64,000 nt of DNA from Opisthorchis felineus (lineage: Eukaryota > Platyhelminthes > Trematoda > Opisthorchiida > Opisthorchiidae): the NCBI GenBank assembly GCA_004794785.1, contig SJOL01004427.1, positions 132,870 through 196,869 on the forward strand. Direction: 5' to 3'. The position numbers and the translations under genes are program-made. Below are positions 26,106 to 40,434 of this stretch, one piece after another. Numbering within the stretch: the stretch's first letter is position 1; every line of letters begins with the position of its first letter. The notes under the pieces are model-generated. The model ran no database searches, was not told where the DNA came from, and saw only the letters and a program-made list of their open reading frames with translations.

Positions 26106-27112
26106 GACGGCTTATAAATGGGCCATGGTTAGGAACTTAAATAGTCACCCTATATCTGGATTTTCACTAGCCACTTTGAATAGCGGAACTGGAAATAAAT
26201 CTTAGTTATTTTGCAGCGTACCATTCCAACTGCATCTAAGCAGGATTTCCAGTAAGTAAGTAAACCTCCATTATAAGGCCTAAATCGTGGCACTTGAAGC
26301 CGTCTAATCATTGGACAGCGATACACAAAACATTCTAAGTAGCTCAGCGTGGCTGTCAGACATCCGAAAACATCGTTTTTCACAAAACTGAAAACCGCCT
26401 TATCGAGCATTATCAGGTTTTTATCAGAATTTTAGTCTGCATTGAGTTAATTCACTGCTGGTTCAACTCACGCAGTATTTCATTCATTGCACCTTTACGA
26501 GGGTATCCGCAGTTTTCAACACTTAAATAACTTTAAGTGTTGCGGTGCAGAAACCCGCTATTAAAGGAATTCAGATTTGCTTTCTCACCATAAAAGAAGA
26601 CAGGGAGTGCCAAAATTTGCCTGTTTGTTGATTATTATGAGAAAAAGTGTATAAATTCAACTTTCGGAAAATCCTGTTTTGATTCTGAGATAATCTGAAT
26701 GTGCTGCTACGCCGCACTGCATAAATAATTCACAAGTGAATTCCCAAATTCACTATCATCACGCAAGCTGAATGCAAAATTATCCAAACAGAGAGCCTTA
26801 ATTGAAAACATAGTGTTTACTTACACCTTGGTTTGTGAAACCGCTTAGTTTCTGGAATATATTTTCCTGGAATAGTTGTACATGTTATGGCTACTTTCAT
26901 ACCCTGCACTTTGAAATGTACTACATGTCGTGAACAAATTATGTACGAGCTAAATACGACAAGATCCCAAACTCAGGTTTTGTCCTAATGCACCGAGAGG
27001 GCAATAGAACGACGATGTGTGCATCACTGTAGGGTAAAGTTTGCCCGGTTAATAATCCCCATCTTGGTCTTCTTTGCCTTGATCACTTTCATTCGGTTTG
27101 CGGGAATGTAGG

Positions 27113-27183
27113 CGTTCTGCTGTAGTGAAGCCTCACGGTTGGACACTGATGTTATGCTGTCGATGATAATGATGATGACAATG
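27113..27183 (+). mobile_element. RTE-like 3' tail fragment
   Basis: GTTGGACACTGATGTTATGC, then TGTCGATGATAATGATGATG, match the last bases plus tail of the RTE fragment at 58945-59470 (GTTGGACAATGATGCCATGC, then TGATGATGATCATCAT). Only the extreme 3' end was inserted. Confidence 0.55.
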
Positions 27184-29199
27184 TAGGCGTTGCCACCTTT
27201 CGAGAGTTAGAGGAGATTGCATTAATCTCTTAAACATATGCAGAATATTCATAGCGGTCCTCCGTTCTTGTCTTATCATTTGTCATTTCCGTCAGCTGGG
27301 ACCTAATGAACCTCGGGATAAAAATATTTCAACTATTCTTGACTCATTCTGAACACTTATATCGGGTTTACTAGTTGGGCTGACTGATCACAGACAAAAA
27401 TGACGCTTGCACACATTTTAATTTGCAACACTTCTAGTCTTGCTCCCTCTCGTTTGTCGGTATGCACCATTTTTTTATTCGTTACCTATGCTGGTGAACC
27501 TCCTCAGGTGGTAAGTTTTGAATCGACAATACTCATACTGTTATACGTATTCCAAAACTTCTGGCTTCTTGTCTACAGATGTTCGACATCTGGTGGATGG
27601 AAAAACCCCATAGATTAAGCCAGGAGACCCGGGTGAAAAGTCAAAAATCAAAAGACGGGTCATTATGCCTAGTTCAAGTCAGAAAAACCCTACGAGTTAT
27701 CCGGGTAAATGGAATTCCCGAGAACGCTTCGCCTTTCTGAAGATTAGTGAAAAGTGATGCGTCAGTCATACTGGCTATAAGAGGTGCAGAGTTTATGATG
27801 GTTCTGGTTTGAACCTCCATAGGCAGAACGAACATGCAAACTTAGACCCACATGGTCCATTCATCATGCCCAAACGTAAATTGAAAGCTATGGTTTAGGT
27901 AAATCCAGAGAAGAGAATGTTCTGATGCTTTAGATGTTTGCAGCCGAATGGTCAAATTTTACTGTCCAAGCAGGTTAACTGTCTTGATGGATATAAACTA
28001 CCAAACTAAAAGGATGCGCAACATATTATCTAACGAATCCAAATTCCGGAAAGTGTAAACCGTCATGAAAAGGAGCAGGTTATGGAAAAAGAAGTGTCTA
28101 GGTTATACTGACGTGCAACTAAGGAAGGAGCATTGATAGCAATAGTTTTGAGCGGCTCCGGTTCATTGGTTTACCAATGTCTCGAATATTCGGCCTTTCG
28201 AAAGTACATAAAACTGGCCCAAATCCTCAGGTCAGCACTTGACATGTCCAGTACTTCATGCAATGCCCCTGCCAGAAGGCTACCCAGTCTGCTAAAACCA
28301 GTCAGAAAATAAGTTTTACCACCGTCTCAGAAATAGACTACAGACCAACCCACGCCTTGGACAACTTCAACTCAGTTCACCCAAGTATAAAATTTACTCT
28401 TGAGCCTGGGCATAACAGTCAGCGAAATATTCTTGCGCTTGCTATTCTGAATAGGGCTGATAGACAATACAGAAGAAAGTTCACATAAGACAAACCTAAA
28501 CAGTGCAATACATTTATTTTTATACGTTTGTACCATTTAAATAGAAGCGAAGTCTACTCAGACGTTCAGGACAGCGATAGAAATATGTCCTCGAGGCTGT
28601 AGGCAAGAAGAATCAAAATTTTGAGAGAACATGTTTTTATAAAACGGATTAGCCAAATGATTCATACTCAGAATTACGCAGTATAAATATACAGCTCAAC
28701 GGCTCATTGTCGGGGAAAGGAATTTCCGTATGAGTATTCCGTTCTGAAATGGTTTGATTACGTGTTTACTTGGGGGCTATGACATTGTGTTAAGCTGACT
28801 TACGTGACATCTGGGCTGTGCAGCAACTTCATTTCTAGCCACGCCATCAGGATCCATTTGAAACTATCAGGCTTCACCGACAAATTCTGGGTAAACTGAT
28901 TCGCATGCTCTTGTCTAGTATCACCTGTTGGTCAAGGGGAAAAAGTGTCTGATATGATGCTTGAGCAACACCCAATTTCCCTGCGGCACGCCTGGTAGAG
29001 GGTTGCTTTTAGCCGAAACAACTTTTACCACAGACAGGAAACGTAGCATTTAAGTGCTACACTGGATGCCTCTGAAGTAGCCACTGATATCGACCCCAGA
29101 TGCTGTGAGAATTCGACTGTGCAACCCAGAGTTCTAACTTCGAAACTTCTGTGAGTCCGTGACCAAGCGAACTGTTTTCCCTTCCCTTCATTCTTTTAC

Positions 29200-29425
29200 A
29201 CTGGTGCCCGTGGATTTATCGAACCATGCATGCGACTAACTTTTTTCTCACACTTTCAATGGAGCTGCCTGTCCCGAAAAGCCGGGAGGCACTGCACAGC
29301 TATTTCCTCCTTAATGGGCATTATCACCAATGCGCACCTTACGAAATTCCTGGGTAATTCGAACTCCGAAACTTCCTGCTATTAGCTCAAGGCAAAACCG
29401 TTCAACTATGAGCGGCTAGTCAGAT
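29200..29425 (-). mobile_element. SINE family B, minus copy
   Basis: Read on the minus strand, an A-box region, a B-box-like GAGTTCGAATTACC and a body with CAGTGCCTCCCGGCTTTTCG are recognisable. Its 5' end faces the plus-strand copy at 29437. Confidence 0.5.
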
Positions 29426-29436
29426 TAACTAATCAT

Positions 29437-29645
29437 TCGAGGAGCCAGTCAAGACTTGGTCAGGTGAACGAAGGAAAAGTAGCACAGTATCCTGTCTAAG
29501 AGTGAACTAATCGCACTGCGAGCCGGCCTTTCCTGACTGAAGGGTATAGTCATTTACCGCTTGCAGGGAGGTCGCGAGTTCAAACTCCCTTCAAGATGTG
29601 TCTTTAGGCACACAATGACTTCATTTACAGAACAAATCTAGCCAA
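29437..29645 (+). mobile_element. SINE family B, plus copy
   Basis: The head CGAGGAGCCAGTCAAGAC is shared with the copy at 48.5 kb. It is followed by TATCCTGTCTAAGAGTGA, a B-box-like GCGAGTTCAAACTCCC and the 3' block TGACTTCATTTACAG. Most of the body between B box and 3' block is missing. Confidence 0.5.
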
Positions 29646-31379
29646 GGTATTTCCTCATATTGTCATATAAATTTGCGATTTGCACGCCGAGATGAACAAC
29701 GACACCTCTATTCGGTACCTTTATTCTAACCGGTATCTTCAGTTGTGTTTACCCAATGGACGCCAGTTTGTTTTCTTGAGTGGGCTTAAATTTTGATCAT
29801 AATCAAGTTACCGAATTTTGAATCTCGTAATTTGTCACAATTTTTGCTTAGCTGAGTGAATGTCCTCCAAATAGTTTATCGAGCACAACCGGGAAACCTT
29901 GTAACAGGCCATTTCGTTGCAAGATATCTCGCACTTTTCTATACAGTGCTTAACAAAATCTATAGTGTCTCGATATACACCTGAATATGACACCACGTAG
30001 TGTGTTTCAAAAGTCTGCTAAACCTCTGACATAAATCCCAGATAGTTTCATTCTACTCGGCAAATCTTGTTCATTTAAAAGATTGAACAATGCAGTACAA
30101 ACACAACCAGAACCGCTGTCTTTTTCTACCCATCATACATATTATTAACCCTTGTTCACTCAGTCTAGCCCAGGTTTCACCCTAAAGCTGGAGCCTTTCC
30201 GTTATGGAAAATCAAGCAGCAGAACACTTTGTTTCACATTTTTCAGAAGTAACTTACATTTATGATACACCGCCACACATTTTAATTGCCCGTATGACCA
30301 GCCGCTCGTGGCCAGATAGTGAAAGGCGCAACCTAATGTCCAGGATTCTAACTTCCCTAAAGAGTAAGACGATTCACAGTGGTGATGTTTCTCAGAAAGT
30401 ATGAAACCCCTGTACAATATTTCTTGGTTTACACGCGTTTGGTTCCAACATTTGATAAAGGCACGTCCCCTTGGAAACAAAACTCAAACTACCGTCAGTT
30501 CACTCTTTTCGCTTCGAGTTTCGTTTAAAGCGGGTGTGACACCTTTTCTTTCTTTATTCCACAGGCAACGCTCAAGCATCGTTTTTTCGCCACGAGAATT
30601 TCATCATATTTGCCAAAATATAGTAACACGCGCAACGACGGGGGCTTACATACTGCGCTATTTTGGTCCGAGGAGAGAGCGGGGAAGAAAAAATAATTGA
30701 CCGAGAATTCCCAAGAGTGTTTACTATGCTCAGTTTTCATGAAAACACTAAAATATTTTGTTATCAAGTGCCAATCGCCTGATAAAGATCTTTTTCATCA
30801 ACACAATACATTGGCCATTAAGTTGGAAGAAATCTAGCCCAGTCGTAGTAACTGCAAGCAGCTGCGGTTAGTTTTTTATGGAATTTTCTGGGCACACGTT
30901 AAGTCCCCTCCATTTTCTCAGAGAAACAGTTTGGAATACAAACATCCCGCCATATCCGTCTGGTCTTGAAAGACAAAAGTGAACTTTTGCCTCCAAAAAT
31001 TGAAACTAAAGTGACAAACTTATTTCTACACGTTGGAATTTATATGTCCACATTTTGGTGAACGTCTGAGGAATGACTAGGTGCTCAGAATTTCAAAGCT
31101 GCACACCATAAAGATGCAGGATATGTACATACGGAAAAAACTTCCTTAAAGGCAACTGTACATATTTCCTAAGACAGTCCTAGTATCCTCAAGTTATTTT
31201 AGGCATTCCTGTATCCGTTTTTTTGGTATCTTAATTAATGGTATAATTTTCTGGGATATTTTTATGGTTTGGTCCTATGCTGAGCAAGTGATGGGCCTTA
31301 TTGTTAATTTATGTCATATCGTACTCGTTCACGCTCAAAGATGGTTAAATTTGGTAGAGCAGCCGAATCAAGAAATCCA

Positions 31380-31625
31380 AGGACAGTCGGGCAAACCAAT
31401 CACGTTGCTAAAGCGTGAACACGTTCGCTTGTTCAGACGTGAAAATTCAGATACGTCCACTGTGCGTTGGTGGAGTAGTGGTAACACGCTCGCCTGGCAT
31501 GTTAGAGGTTCGGAGTTCCAATCCCGGCATAGCCAAGGATATGCACTGCTGGTGAGCTGTAATAAGAACGAAACTCGGGGTTAGTGCCTCCCCTATGGGG
31601 CGGACTCCCCAGAATAATTGCGCCA
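31380..31625 (+). mobile_element. SINE family C with tRNA-Ala-like core
   Basis: GTAGTGGTAACACGCTCGCC, then TGGCATGTTAGAGG, then GGAGTTCCAATCCCGG resemble the D arm, anticodon loop (GGC, alanine) and T arm of a tRNA-Ala. The body reads CCAAGGATATGCACTGCTGG. About 70 bp before the tRNA part is shared with the copy at 42.7 kb (CTAAAGCG, GTTCAGA blocks). Confidence 0.6.
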
Positions 31626-34600
31626 GGACAGCAGCACGACTGTTAAAATGACAGTGATGTAAACATGAATTCCGCAAATCCCGCAACCACCAACAACGAA
31701 ATCCGAAAGTGTAAACTGCTATGGCTGTTGCCCTGAGGTCTTGACATACAGTGCAGTGAATTGAATCAAATTCGAGAAGGATGATTCCGACAGAAGGAAG
31801 AAATAGTGGTCGTCTAATGCCGAATCTGGAAAACCTGGAAGTACTAGTAGATTGCAAATCCGGTCACAAGTGATCCACCGTTGCGTTGATATTCCCCAAC
31901 TACGAAGTGTATTCAGATTCTTCCTTATAGTTCCCACCTCCTGCACTGACCCACACCTTTGTGGATTCCACATTCAGTTTTGAGACATTTTCGGCCTTCC
32001 AGTCTCTTCATTCTAGAAGATCACTAAAACATGACTGCAGTGTGACAAGCATACGATAAACGACAGGAGCAACGCAGTAGAACACTGAGTGACTTAATCA
32101 ACATCGCCTTTGCCTCAGCCGGTGGCAGCATAATCATAGATGTAGAACCTGAACTGTTTATGAATGCAGCTGTCTTGAATCATTTCGGTGCGCTCCAAAA
32201 TTCTTTTCGTAGTGTTAGGTGTAATCGGATAAGTCTGAAATACGCCCAATGCAGTAACTCTGTGGCTAGGGTAAGAGAATAATTGCATAAATATACCGCC
32301 CACACCAAGAGGATTCCCAATAAGAAGCTGACGACATGGAACGTTTACAACAACTCTTACCTCCTAAGTAAATGTGATGTACAACTTCTTCGAATATATG
32401 TGGCATTACGCTAAAGGTAATCCATCCTGTTGCAGTGGCTTGGCTAAGGACGTCACTGCATCTCAGTAAGTATCATCCAAAACGGTCACGTGATTTTGTC
32501 CAGTAGCTGTGGGGTTAAAAGTTGCTAAAAGATGGGCTGAAATCGGGCTGAATTTCCGTGTCGATGTATTATCAAAACCAAGTGGTCGATTTAAGGTGTA
32601 TTTTGTCGTGTGAAGTTTATTGATTCCATTGGTAGGATAACGAAATTTCTGAAGAAGTATCCAGCCTCAAAATAGGAAGTCCACTTTCCGCACACCTCGA
32701 ACTTGAAACAGATCGTACAAACACTTCAAGAGTTATGGGGTTGGGTGATGCTGTTTCCCATACCAGACATAACCAATTTTATAATCAATGGGAAACCTAT
32801 GATAAACTAGAATGTCCGTGTGTCTGCTGACTTTGAAAGAGCAGTTTAAAATCTCCTCGTGATAAACCATGCGATCTTGCCTTAGATCTTGAGATTTGCT
32901 GGTCTAGACATCAATTGAGAAGCAGATTACAATTGCTCACAAAAGCATTAAATTTCTGTACAAGTGTTTGGAAACTGCATATCTTGACAAGTGTTAAACC
33001 GATGGTTAACGGCTGTGAACGATCAAGGCCTAATTTTGAATAATATCAGGAAATCAATTTGTGGGATTCACTTTTTATGTATAGATGTTTGGTATCCGAA
33101 TCGGTCTTGCCGGTCCGAAACAGCTAAGTAAAGAGATACCTGCGCATTTACGGACAGCCACAGACGCTATGCACGGAGCTGAATGCGGTGATGCATACAA
33201 GTCTTTGGCTCCAGTCTAGACGGAAGGGATAAAAACGGCTCTTGGACATGTAAAGGGGTGTCGAAAACCATCAACTAACCTACACAGGAGATGCAACGTT
33301 CATCTGCTACGCTAGGTATTTGTTCATCACTGAGGTACCAGTATCATCTATGGTACCGTGTGAATATTTCCGAGGGCACATAAGCACACCATCCCGATGA
33401 TGGCGAATAACCTGACTGAATTTTTTCTCACATATATTTATAATAACACACAGGCTGGTGATAAAACCCAGTAAGCTGAACCATAAATGATGGAATAATC
33501 AAAGGGGAAGTACCAAGGCGGATGGTCACCATTAGTTTTGTCCAAATAACTCGGTAAATCTTTGAATAAGCATACCTTCAAGCATATGAACAACTTTCTT
33601 GATTTGCACAAAAACAACGTTGATGATAGTGAAATCTACTCTGCATGGTGAAAAATAAGGAAGTGACAGGAAAAGCAGACAACGAAAGTAACGCGTTGAC
33701 ACAAACAATACTACTGGCCAAATACAGCAGTAAAAGTTTGCTTCTCAGATAGTAGAATGAACCACAGCACAACAAATGCCAAAAGGCCGCACATGATTAT
33801 CGCTCATATATTTCTTCGGAGTATGTCGCCAAGACTAACAAGCGCAGTCGAACTCTAATTACTACATTCACAAAATGACCGTAAATGAACAGTAACTCCA
33901 GTGTTTCCTAATCTCTTTCCTGGTGTGCACCCCTCATGAGGAATTCAGCGGCTATTGACCCCCACGCAATAGTCGCCTTCACGGGTGTAACTAACTCGTT
34001 CCAAAATATGTTACATCGGCGTCTTCCTGGGGAAATAAGGAGTATGTGCACAACCCCGATAATGCTGGTTTACAAAATAACAGGTAGTATGTGGTAGTCC
34101 GAAAACAAAGAGACAACTGGAATTACATAGACATAGATGTAAACGCTCATTCCCAAATTAAGGGACACGGAGTTGGTTTGATAGAGATCAGTGGGATAAA
34201 TCTGCCTGATGAGCTATAAAGTGGGTGGAACAGGTAGGGAGCCGTCCAGTATCCTCTACCAATATCGCACACGCACACCAAACTGTGGCTTGTAAAAGAT
34301 CGTCGTTTCCCATTCTTTTTCTCTGCCAATACTTCCATTCAAACATTCAGTTTTCGATACTTATCAGCCGAGGCATTCGTCCACTGAATTGGAGACACAG
34401 ATCGATAACCTGAAAAAATCACCAGAAAACTTCACACTGTACAGCGACAGGCCAGTTTTGATTGTGTAGAATAAGTGCGGTTCATGGTATGCAAATTCTG
34501 CATTCATCTTTTCCTGATTACCGTACATCCATCCATGCAGTATGGTTCTCTTCATACCATCCTACCGTTCTGTCTAAAGGCCTCACGCGTGTCGGAAATT

Positions 34601-36804
34601 TTTGGTATCCGTAACTTTTCTGTGATATCTATGGTGACCAACTATCCTTCAGGAGTCACGGTAATCCTATCCGGATCTCTCGGTCCGACCACGAATGGAT
34701 CATTGCATGGTTGTGTTCAGATATACTTCATAGAAACATAGAAAAAGTAGTCGCTGAGTACTTTTATTGGGCAATGGACCGCAAGCTTCCCATCAAGTAA
34801 AACTTATGATGCACAAAATCCACAGACATTCAGCCTTGTATACCAAATGTTTTCACGTTTTGCTAACAGTTATCCAAGCCAAAAATGTCCTTCAAATTGT
34901 GCTTTTTATCACTGATGAAAATCGCCCTTTCAGTTTTGAATGACCAACACGCTCAACTGCCTATTCTCTGCCTTTTGTAAACCAGCTGAGTATCTCAGAC
35001 TGCTAGGTTGAAGAAGCTTGATGTTTTCATCTAAATTGCCGAACCCTTCTCAGGCATGTCTGTTCGCTGACATTTTAGGAGGTATTTTCAATGATATTGT
35101 CCACTGGATTGCCTGCTATTGATTTTGTTACGCATATTTGAATTCTTGGTATCGCCGTTTAAATTGAATCCCCGATTGTACAACGTGTTGTTACATTCAC
35201 CAATGGTAACGATTAGTGACAGGGGCAAAGAGATTTACATCACGAGTAAAAGGCTGCACTTATAATTTGTCAAACTCGTGAGCATCATGAATGCAGCTTA
35301 GCTACACCAATAGATTCGAGTGAAGAATTAGCCTTATTGGCGATTGGCATCTGGTCAATATTCAGTCCGCTGTTATGCGAGTTTTGTGAACACCAAGTGA
35401 TAAGTAACCATAAACTTTGTGTCCGTTCACATCTCTGGCGATATGGAACCGATTGTTTCTCTAGACTGACCGATTGACATAAGTATAACCCAATGCGAAC
35501 AGCGAACAGCGCTGAAACGGTTGAACGGAGCGGAATTTGTGTGTTCTCCCAAGAAGAAACACAAACGGGACAAAATGTAACAAACAGGATTCTCAGGACT
35601 ACTCACAGATTGCCAATGTAAAAACGTGTTCACATTTAAATTCGAGAGATAGACAACCTTGTTAGTCCCTATGAGTAACTCGCTCGCAACTCATTAAGGG
35701 TTGAGTCTGCATGTCACACAAGCCCCAAATTTAGACTTCTTGTCATTCTCTGCAAGAATTCTCAGTACACTATTGAGATGAGCCAAATTTATCAAGGGAA
35801 ATCTAAAGAGGATTAACTGCTACCCTCGGGTGTTTGAAATTCCAAATCTCCGAAACTTATATGCATCTTCGGATACTGTGGAGCAGAACCAAGCCATCTA
35901 TAAATCGCTATCAAGACACTTCGAGATTTCTTTCACGTCAGTTGAAAAGCTTCCTAATGTGACTTTCAACCATTTCACTATTTTAACCACCAATCTAATA
36001 TGTTTGGCACTAAAATAATGTCAAGTGGGCTCTATAACCCAAAATATTTTTATTTTGTTTTGTGAGTTGTAAAGAGCACGGCTTAAATAGTTAATCCAAA
36101 TAGTTCAGCAACTTTAAATAGCACTTTCAAATTCCCCTTTACAAGTGGTGAGGATGAATACCAGCCCAAAATTTCACTAATAATCACACAAACTGCGTTG
36201 CTATGGTCACGAATATGCAATGTTCGTGCGCGGCATTTGCTGATAAAATGCTCCTAACATTGTCCCATATTTTCATCTTTGGTTTGTTTGCCGAGGTTTG
36301 CAATCCAAGCACCAAACCCGGCCAACAACCAAAATCCACGCAGTCCACCCGAGCTCTCCACATACTGTAACATTGCCGACCCACGTCCTGCTAGCAATCG
36401 GTTCAATTTTTCACCTAAAATGAGCATTATTCAGCGAAATCAGTTATCCACCGGGTAGAAATGCATCATAAAAGTTGAGACAGAGTCCCACAATCCATAC
36501 AAATGAACGAATCACGACGTCAATCCTACGACTGTTTCCATTTGACTTTCACCGGTATGTGAGAACTGCACTTTTTTTATGAGGCAGATATGTTTGTTCT
36601 ATACCAACTGCGATATTTGTCACGACTTCCGCTTGAACGACGGGCGGTATGTTTCGACCAATAAACTCAGCGTCACGCTAAGATTTGACCGCATGGTCAT
36701 CACTCTAGTCTTTGTCAGTTCCAATAAAAAAACCGGTGAAAATCGACGACAATATAAAGTAGCAAGCAGATTATTTATACTGATATATATGGGTTAAAAA
36801 CGAG
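31626..36804. other. Intron sequence, nothing recognised
   Basis: Only short frames are seen on both strands. A 136-codon minus frame at 31447-31857 is largely the antisense of SINE C and is discounted. The block 29646-31379 is also blank. Confidence 0.45.
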
Positions 36805-37614
36805 CAGTTTAAAGGCTTCCCTCCCGGGTGAAAGGACTAGGGACTGTATGTATAAAATTAAATGAAACGACTGCCCTGAGATTTGCACAGGACAAACAGC
36901 CAAGGAACCGCACACCAGAATTGGCGAGCATAAGAGAAGGATAAACAAACCACCAAGGAATGCGGATTAATACCAAGCGCCGGTTAAAGAATAAGCGATG
37001 GCAGTACATGCGTTAGACACAGGAAATAGAATTGATCTGGAGAATGTAGAAGTTTTAAGAAGAGGACTGTAATTCACACCACAGCAGTTGATGGCTGAGG
37101 TGGTGTAAATCACCAAGCATCACAGCATGAATAGAACCGATGGTTTGGAACTGGCGAGCGCATGGAGAGCGGTCTTAGATAACCCGAGTTTACACGCGAC
37201 AATGTGGACTTGTTAATATACGTAGAATCATTAGCAAAAAAGCGGTCAGAAATCCCACCCCGACCAAAGTTCACAGAATTCCTGTCCCTTAAACAACTAT
37301 CGTGGCACTGGCTCATCCACACGGACGGAAAAAGTGTAAATGACGTTCAAGGGGAATCTACACGTGAAGCGAACCGGATGAACTAGATCTTAATCTGGAC
37401 TCAGATCCATTTAGGTTCCCCTCAGCCTTAACACCTGCTGACTCACCCTAACAAGAAGAAACCTTAGCAGACACCAGACTTAGCTGATTGACTCTCCTTC
37501 CGCCTGAAATCTTGACCAACCTCGTAACCTGGTCACCTGGCCTGACGAAGCTTTAGTGTAAAAAGCGAAAAGTTGCCCAGCAATAAACTCACCGATTGTT
37601 TCCCAAACTTATCC
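36805..37614 (+). pseudogene. Second Penelope-like element copy, decayed
   Basis: The plus strand carries the same GIY-YIG and 3' region as the element at 23.6-24.8 kb. Recognisable pieces are GGACAAACAGCCAAGGAACC (the QTARE region), GGCGAGCATAAGAGAAGGAT (GEHKRR), GGCAGTACATGCGTTAGACA (AVHALDT) and GAACTGGCGAGCGCATGGAG (ELASAW). Several stop codons and indels break the frame. The 3' end has CTGACGAAGCTTTAGTG and an AATAAA at 37582-37587. Confidence 0.8.
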
Positions 37615-40434
37615 AAAAACGATGACTTCTCAATCTGTTCCAACCGTTTTCCAACTGATTGAAGAACGTAAAGTTGTTACGATCGGCACCCATGAATGAA
37701 GACAAAAGGTTATGGTGCAACATAGATATTTGTTTGCAGATGACCTGTTATAATCTTAAAATGGGACGTTTCAAAGCTAACTAAATTATGTGGACAACAA
37801 ATCAACCACCACCTACTAAGCTTAACCTGGCATCCTTATCTTTAAGAGTCTGATTTTTATGGAGAGTGGTAGGGCAAACAAGTGGGACTCCTAGGGGAAA
37901 TCATGGTTCACGTGTCCCACCAACATAAACTAACCCTTTAATTTTTCAAGATTGCTTCTACAGTATCGAAGAGAAAATCTCATTCAGGCGATACTTATAA
38001 CTCTATCCAAAGGAGAAAAACTCAAACGTGGTGCAACGCTTTGTTACATGCAGACAAATCAGTCCACACAAAAATCATTTCACAGCATCAATATGCCTAG
38101 CTTACAGGCTATTCTCAGATTGTGGAACCAACTATACGGTAATTAGGATGTCCCTTGAGAAGCACCACGTGAGAAAGCCGTGAATCAATATGGGCTAATC
38201 CCCATGCCTGGGGTACTGTTCAGCAACGCAGATGAATACAAAACGGATTCTCGTGGATTCACTCTTGCCACCAGTCGCACACTACTCGATCGTATTATCA
38301 TTTAGATAGTCCACTTCCAACGCCGACTAGAAAAGATTACCCTAAAGTGTTCGTGCAAATTTTTATTGAATTATCGAAGCTCCTGTGTACACAGGTTCTC
38401 CATTTTTTTGTTCACAACAAAAACGGGGGCACCCGAGCTTCGTTGTCCGCCAGCCTAGCTTTTATCAGAACATGGAATAGATTCTACCAATACGTGGTGT
38501 ATGGCTCAGTGTAATTTTAAATCTCACACGAAGCTTTTCTCAGTTGACATCAATAAAAATGCTACCTTAACGGGGTTAAAGCTTCGCTCCAAACTGCACA
38601 ATGACAGTATAAAAATTTGTTTCACTTGGGAAGCAGTGAATTTTGTGGAAGTGATTTGCATATGGTAGCGTTGTCAAGCTTTCATCTCCGAGTTTATCAC
38701 AGTGGGACTGCTACTTGACCTCATGTCATGAAAAAATATGGCACAGTGGTTGTTTCTCAGACCCCTCGTACAACGTGCGAAGATAAATCACCGCGGACAC
38801 AATTCACCGACCACATAAAATTTGGTCTCCATGATAGAAAAAACAAAAGAACACAAGACCAAAGGTGACGGTCTGCACAACATACAAATAAATACAACTA
38901 AGCCGAACAACAAATGATGCCTATCAAAGATTTTATGCTCTTCAAAGTATGTGAATAACAAAACTCGAAAGTGAATCGCTATTTGTCCCTCGACATAGAA
39001 ATTCGACACAGGCCAAACAACAACCTCGAGGGTATCAATACATTCCTCCTCAGGCCCTCATTCTTCTGTGCATTGGGTATCTAATCTGGAATAAAAATCT
39101 GCCTGGAATATACATCGTTATATGCAGGTTCATTATACACAGAGGCGGGTTTAATCAGAAAGCTAGTGCACTAGGATTATCGTGCGTGAACAATCTGTAA
39201 TCGGAATAAATATACAGGGAGACCGGCGGTTTTGACGATTGATACGTAACCCAAAATGGAAGAGAAAGCTGAAAGAATTTCTTGGGTGGGGTTGGAATAA
39301 CCATTAAAATGACTGTCCGACGCTAAGTTTGTCGGTAAATTTCACAAGATTCCACAAGCGTGTTTCAGAGACTTCACAATAGAAACGTGGTTGTCTCAAA
39401 AAATATTGGGAAAGGATTGATAATAACAGCTTCGCTAAAGGGAAAAGCTAAAAAACACGGCAAACGTTCAAGAACAACAAAACGTTTCCAGTTTCAGAAC
39501 ACTAAAACCTAGACTCTGATAAAGACAGATTGGTTATTGGAAGACCAGTTTGAACAAATTGACCGGATCACACACGGGTATTTTATAGTGGATGGTATGG
39601 AGAGAGGGACGAAGATAAATGATCATTCTATCTTTGGGCGAATGACGAAAAAAAGGACACATCTTGATGCTACATTCGATAAAATATGTCATCGCCGATA
39701 TGCTCCACAGCCAATAGGCGTTTTATCAGTTTACGCACACTAGATAGTGAAACCAGGACTGAGTAGGTGTTTTGCTTACAAGGATAAGAAAAAAGCCGAA
39801 AACCATCAACCTGAAAGAGATCACTACCAATAATAAGGAAGAATCAGCAACGGCGTCTGCGATTTATCAGTTTCTTCTATCTATTTATTCTACCTGACCT
39901 TACCAGTATCTTTTTGCCGGTAAAAATGCATTAACCAGCCGCTGTCAGCACTAGCAAAGACATGGAGTTCGCTTACGTAAACCAGACATACAACCTTTGC
40001 GTTCGTATACCATAATGAAACAACAGGATCTACTGTGTGGCGAGAAAGGCAATATGTGAACTTTGGAAGTCGGGATCCAGCGGATTATCTGTCACTGATT
40101 TCACCATTGTCCTTCAAATTACTTCGAAACGAGATCATGAGCAGTGCGCCCAAAGTTTAACTGCCCTTTATTTGGCAGAGATCATAGCATAAACAAACGC
40201 CAATCATTCAACTCAACTAGATGCACCGGAGCAGCACCAGTCTAAAATAGAAGGTGAGCTGCTGAAGATCAAATTATTCAATTAAATAATGTCAACTGAT
40301 GAACAAAAGCACATTTTGTCACACCTGACTGCTATCCCCGCCCCAGTGCCTAGTGCCGGAAAAAGACTCGCCGACGAAGAATACAACAGCTTTATTGCAA
40401 CAAGCGAGCACAAAAGTTACATCGGCCCCGTGCT

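Larger units (their letters stand above)
24776..29199. other. Intron sequence between mobile elements
   Basis: Apart from SINE A at 25.9 kb and the RTE tail at 27.1 kb, nothing was recognised. Confidence 0.45.

Noticed and set aside
31447..31857. 136-codon minus-strand frame as a gene
   Set aside because: Much of it is the antisense of SINE family C, so the openness reflects the repeat.
34205..34245. Further hammerhead (CTGATGA near 34214)
   Set aside because: The following bases do not form the family stem II, GAAAC is absent and no other block of the repeat is nearby.
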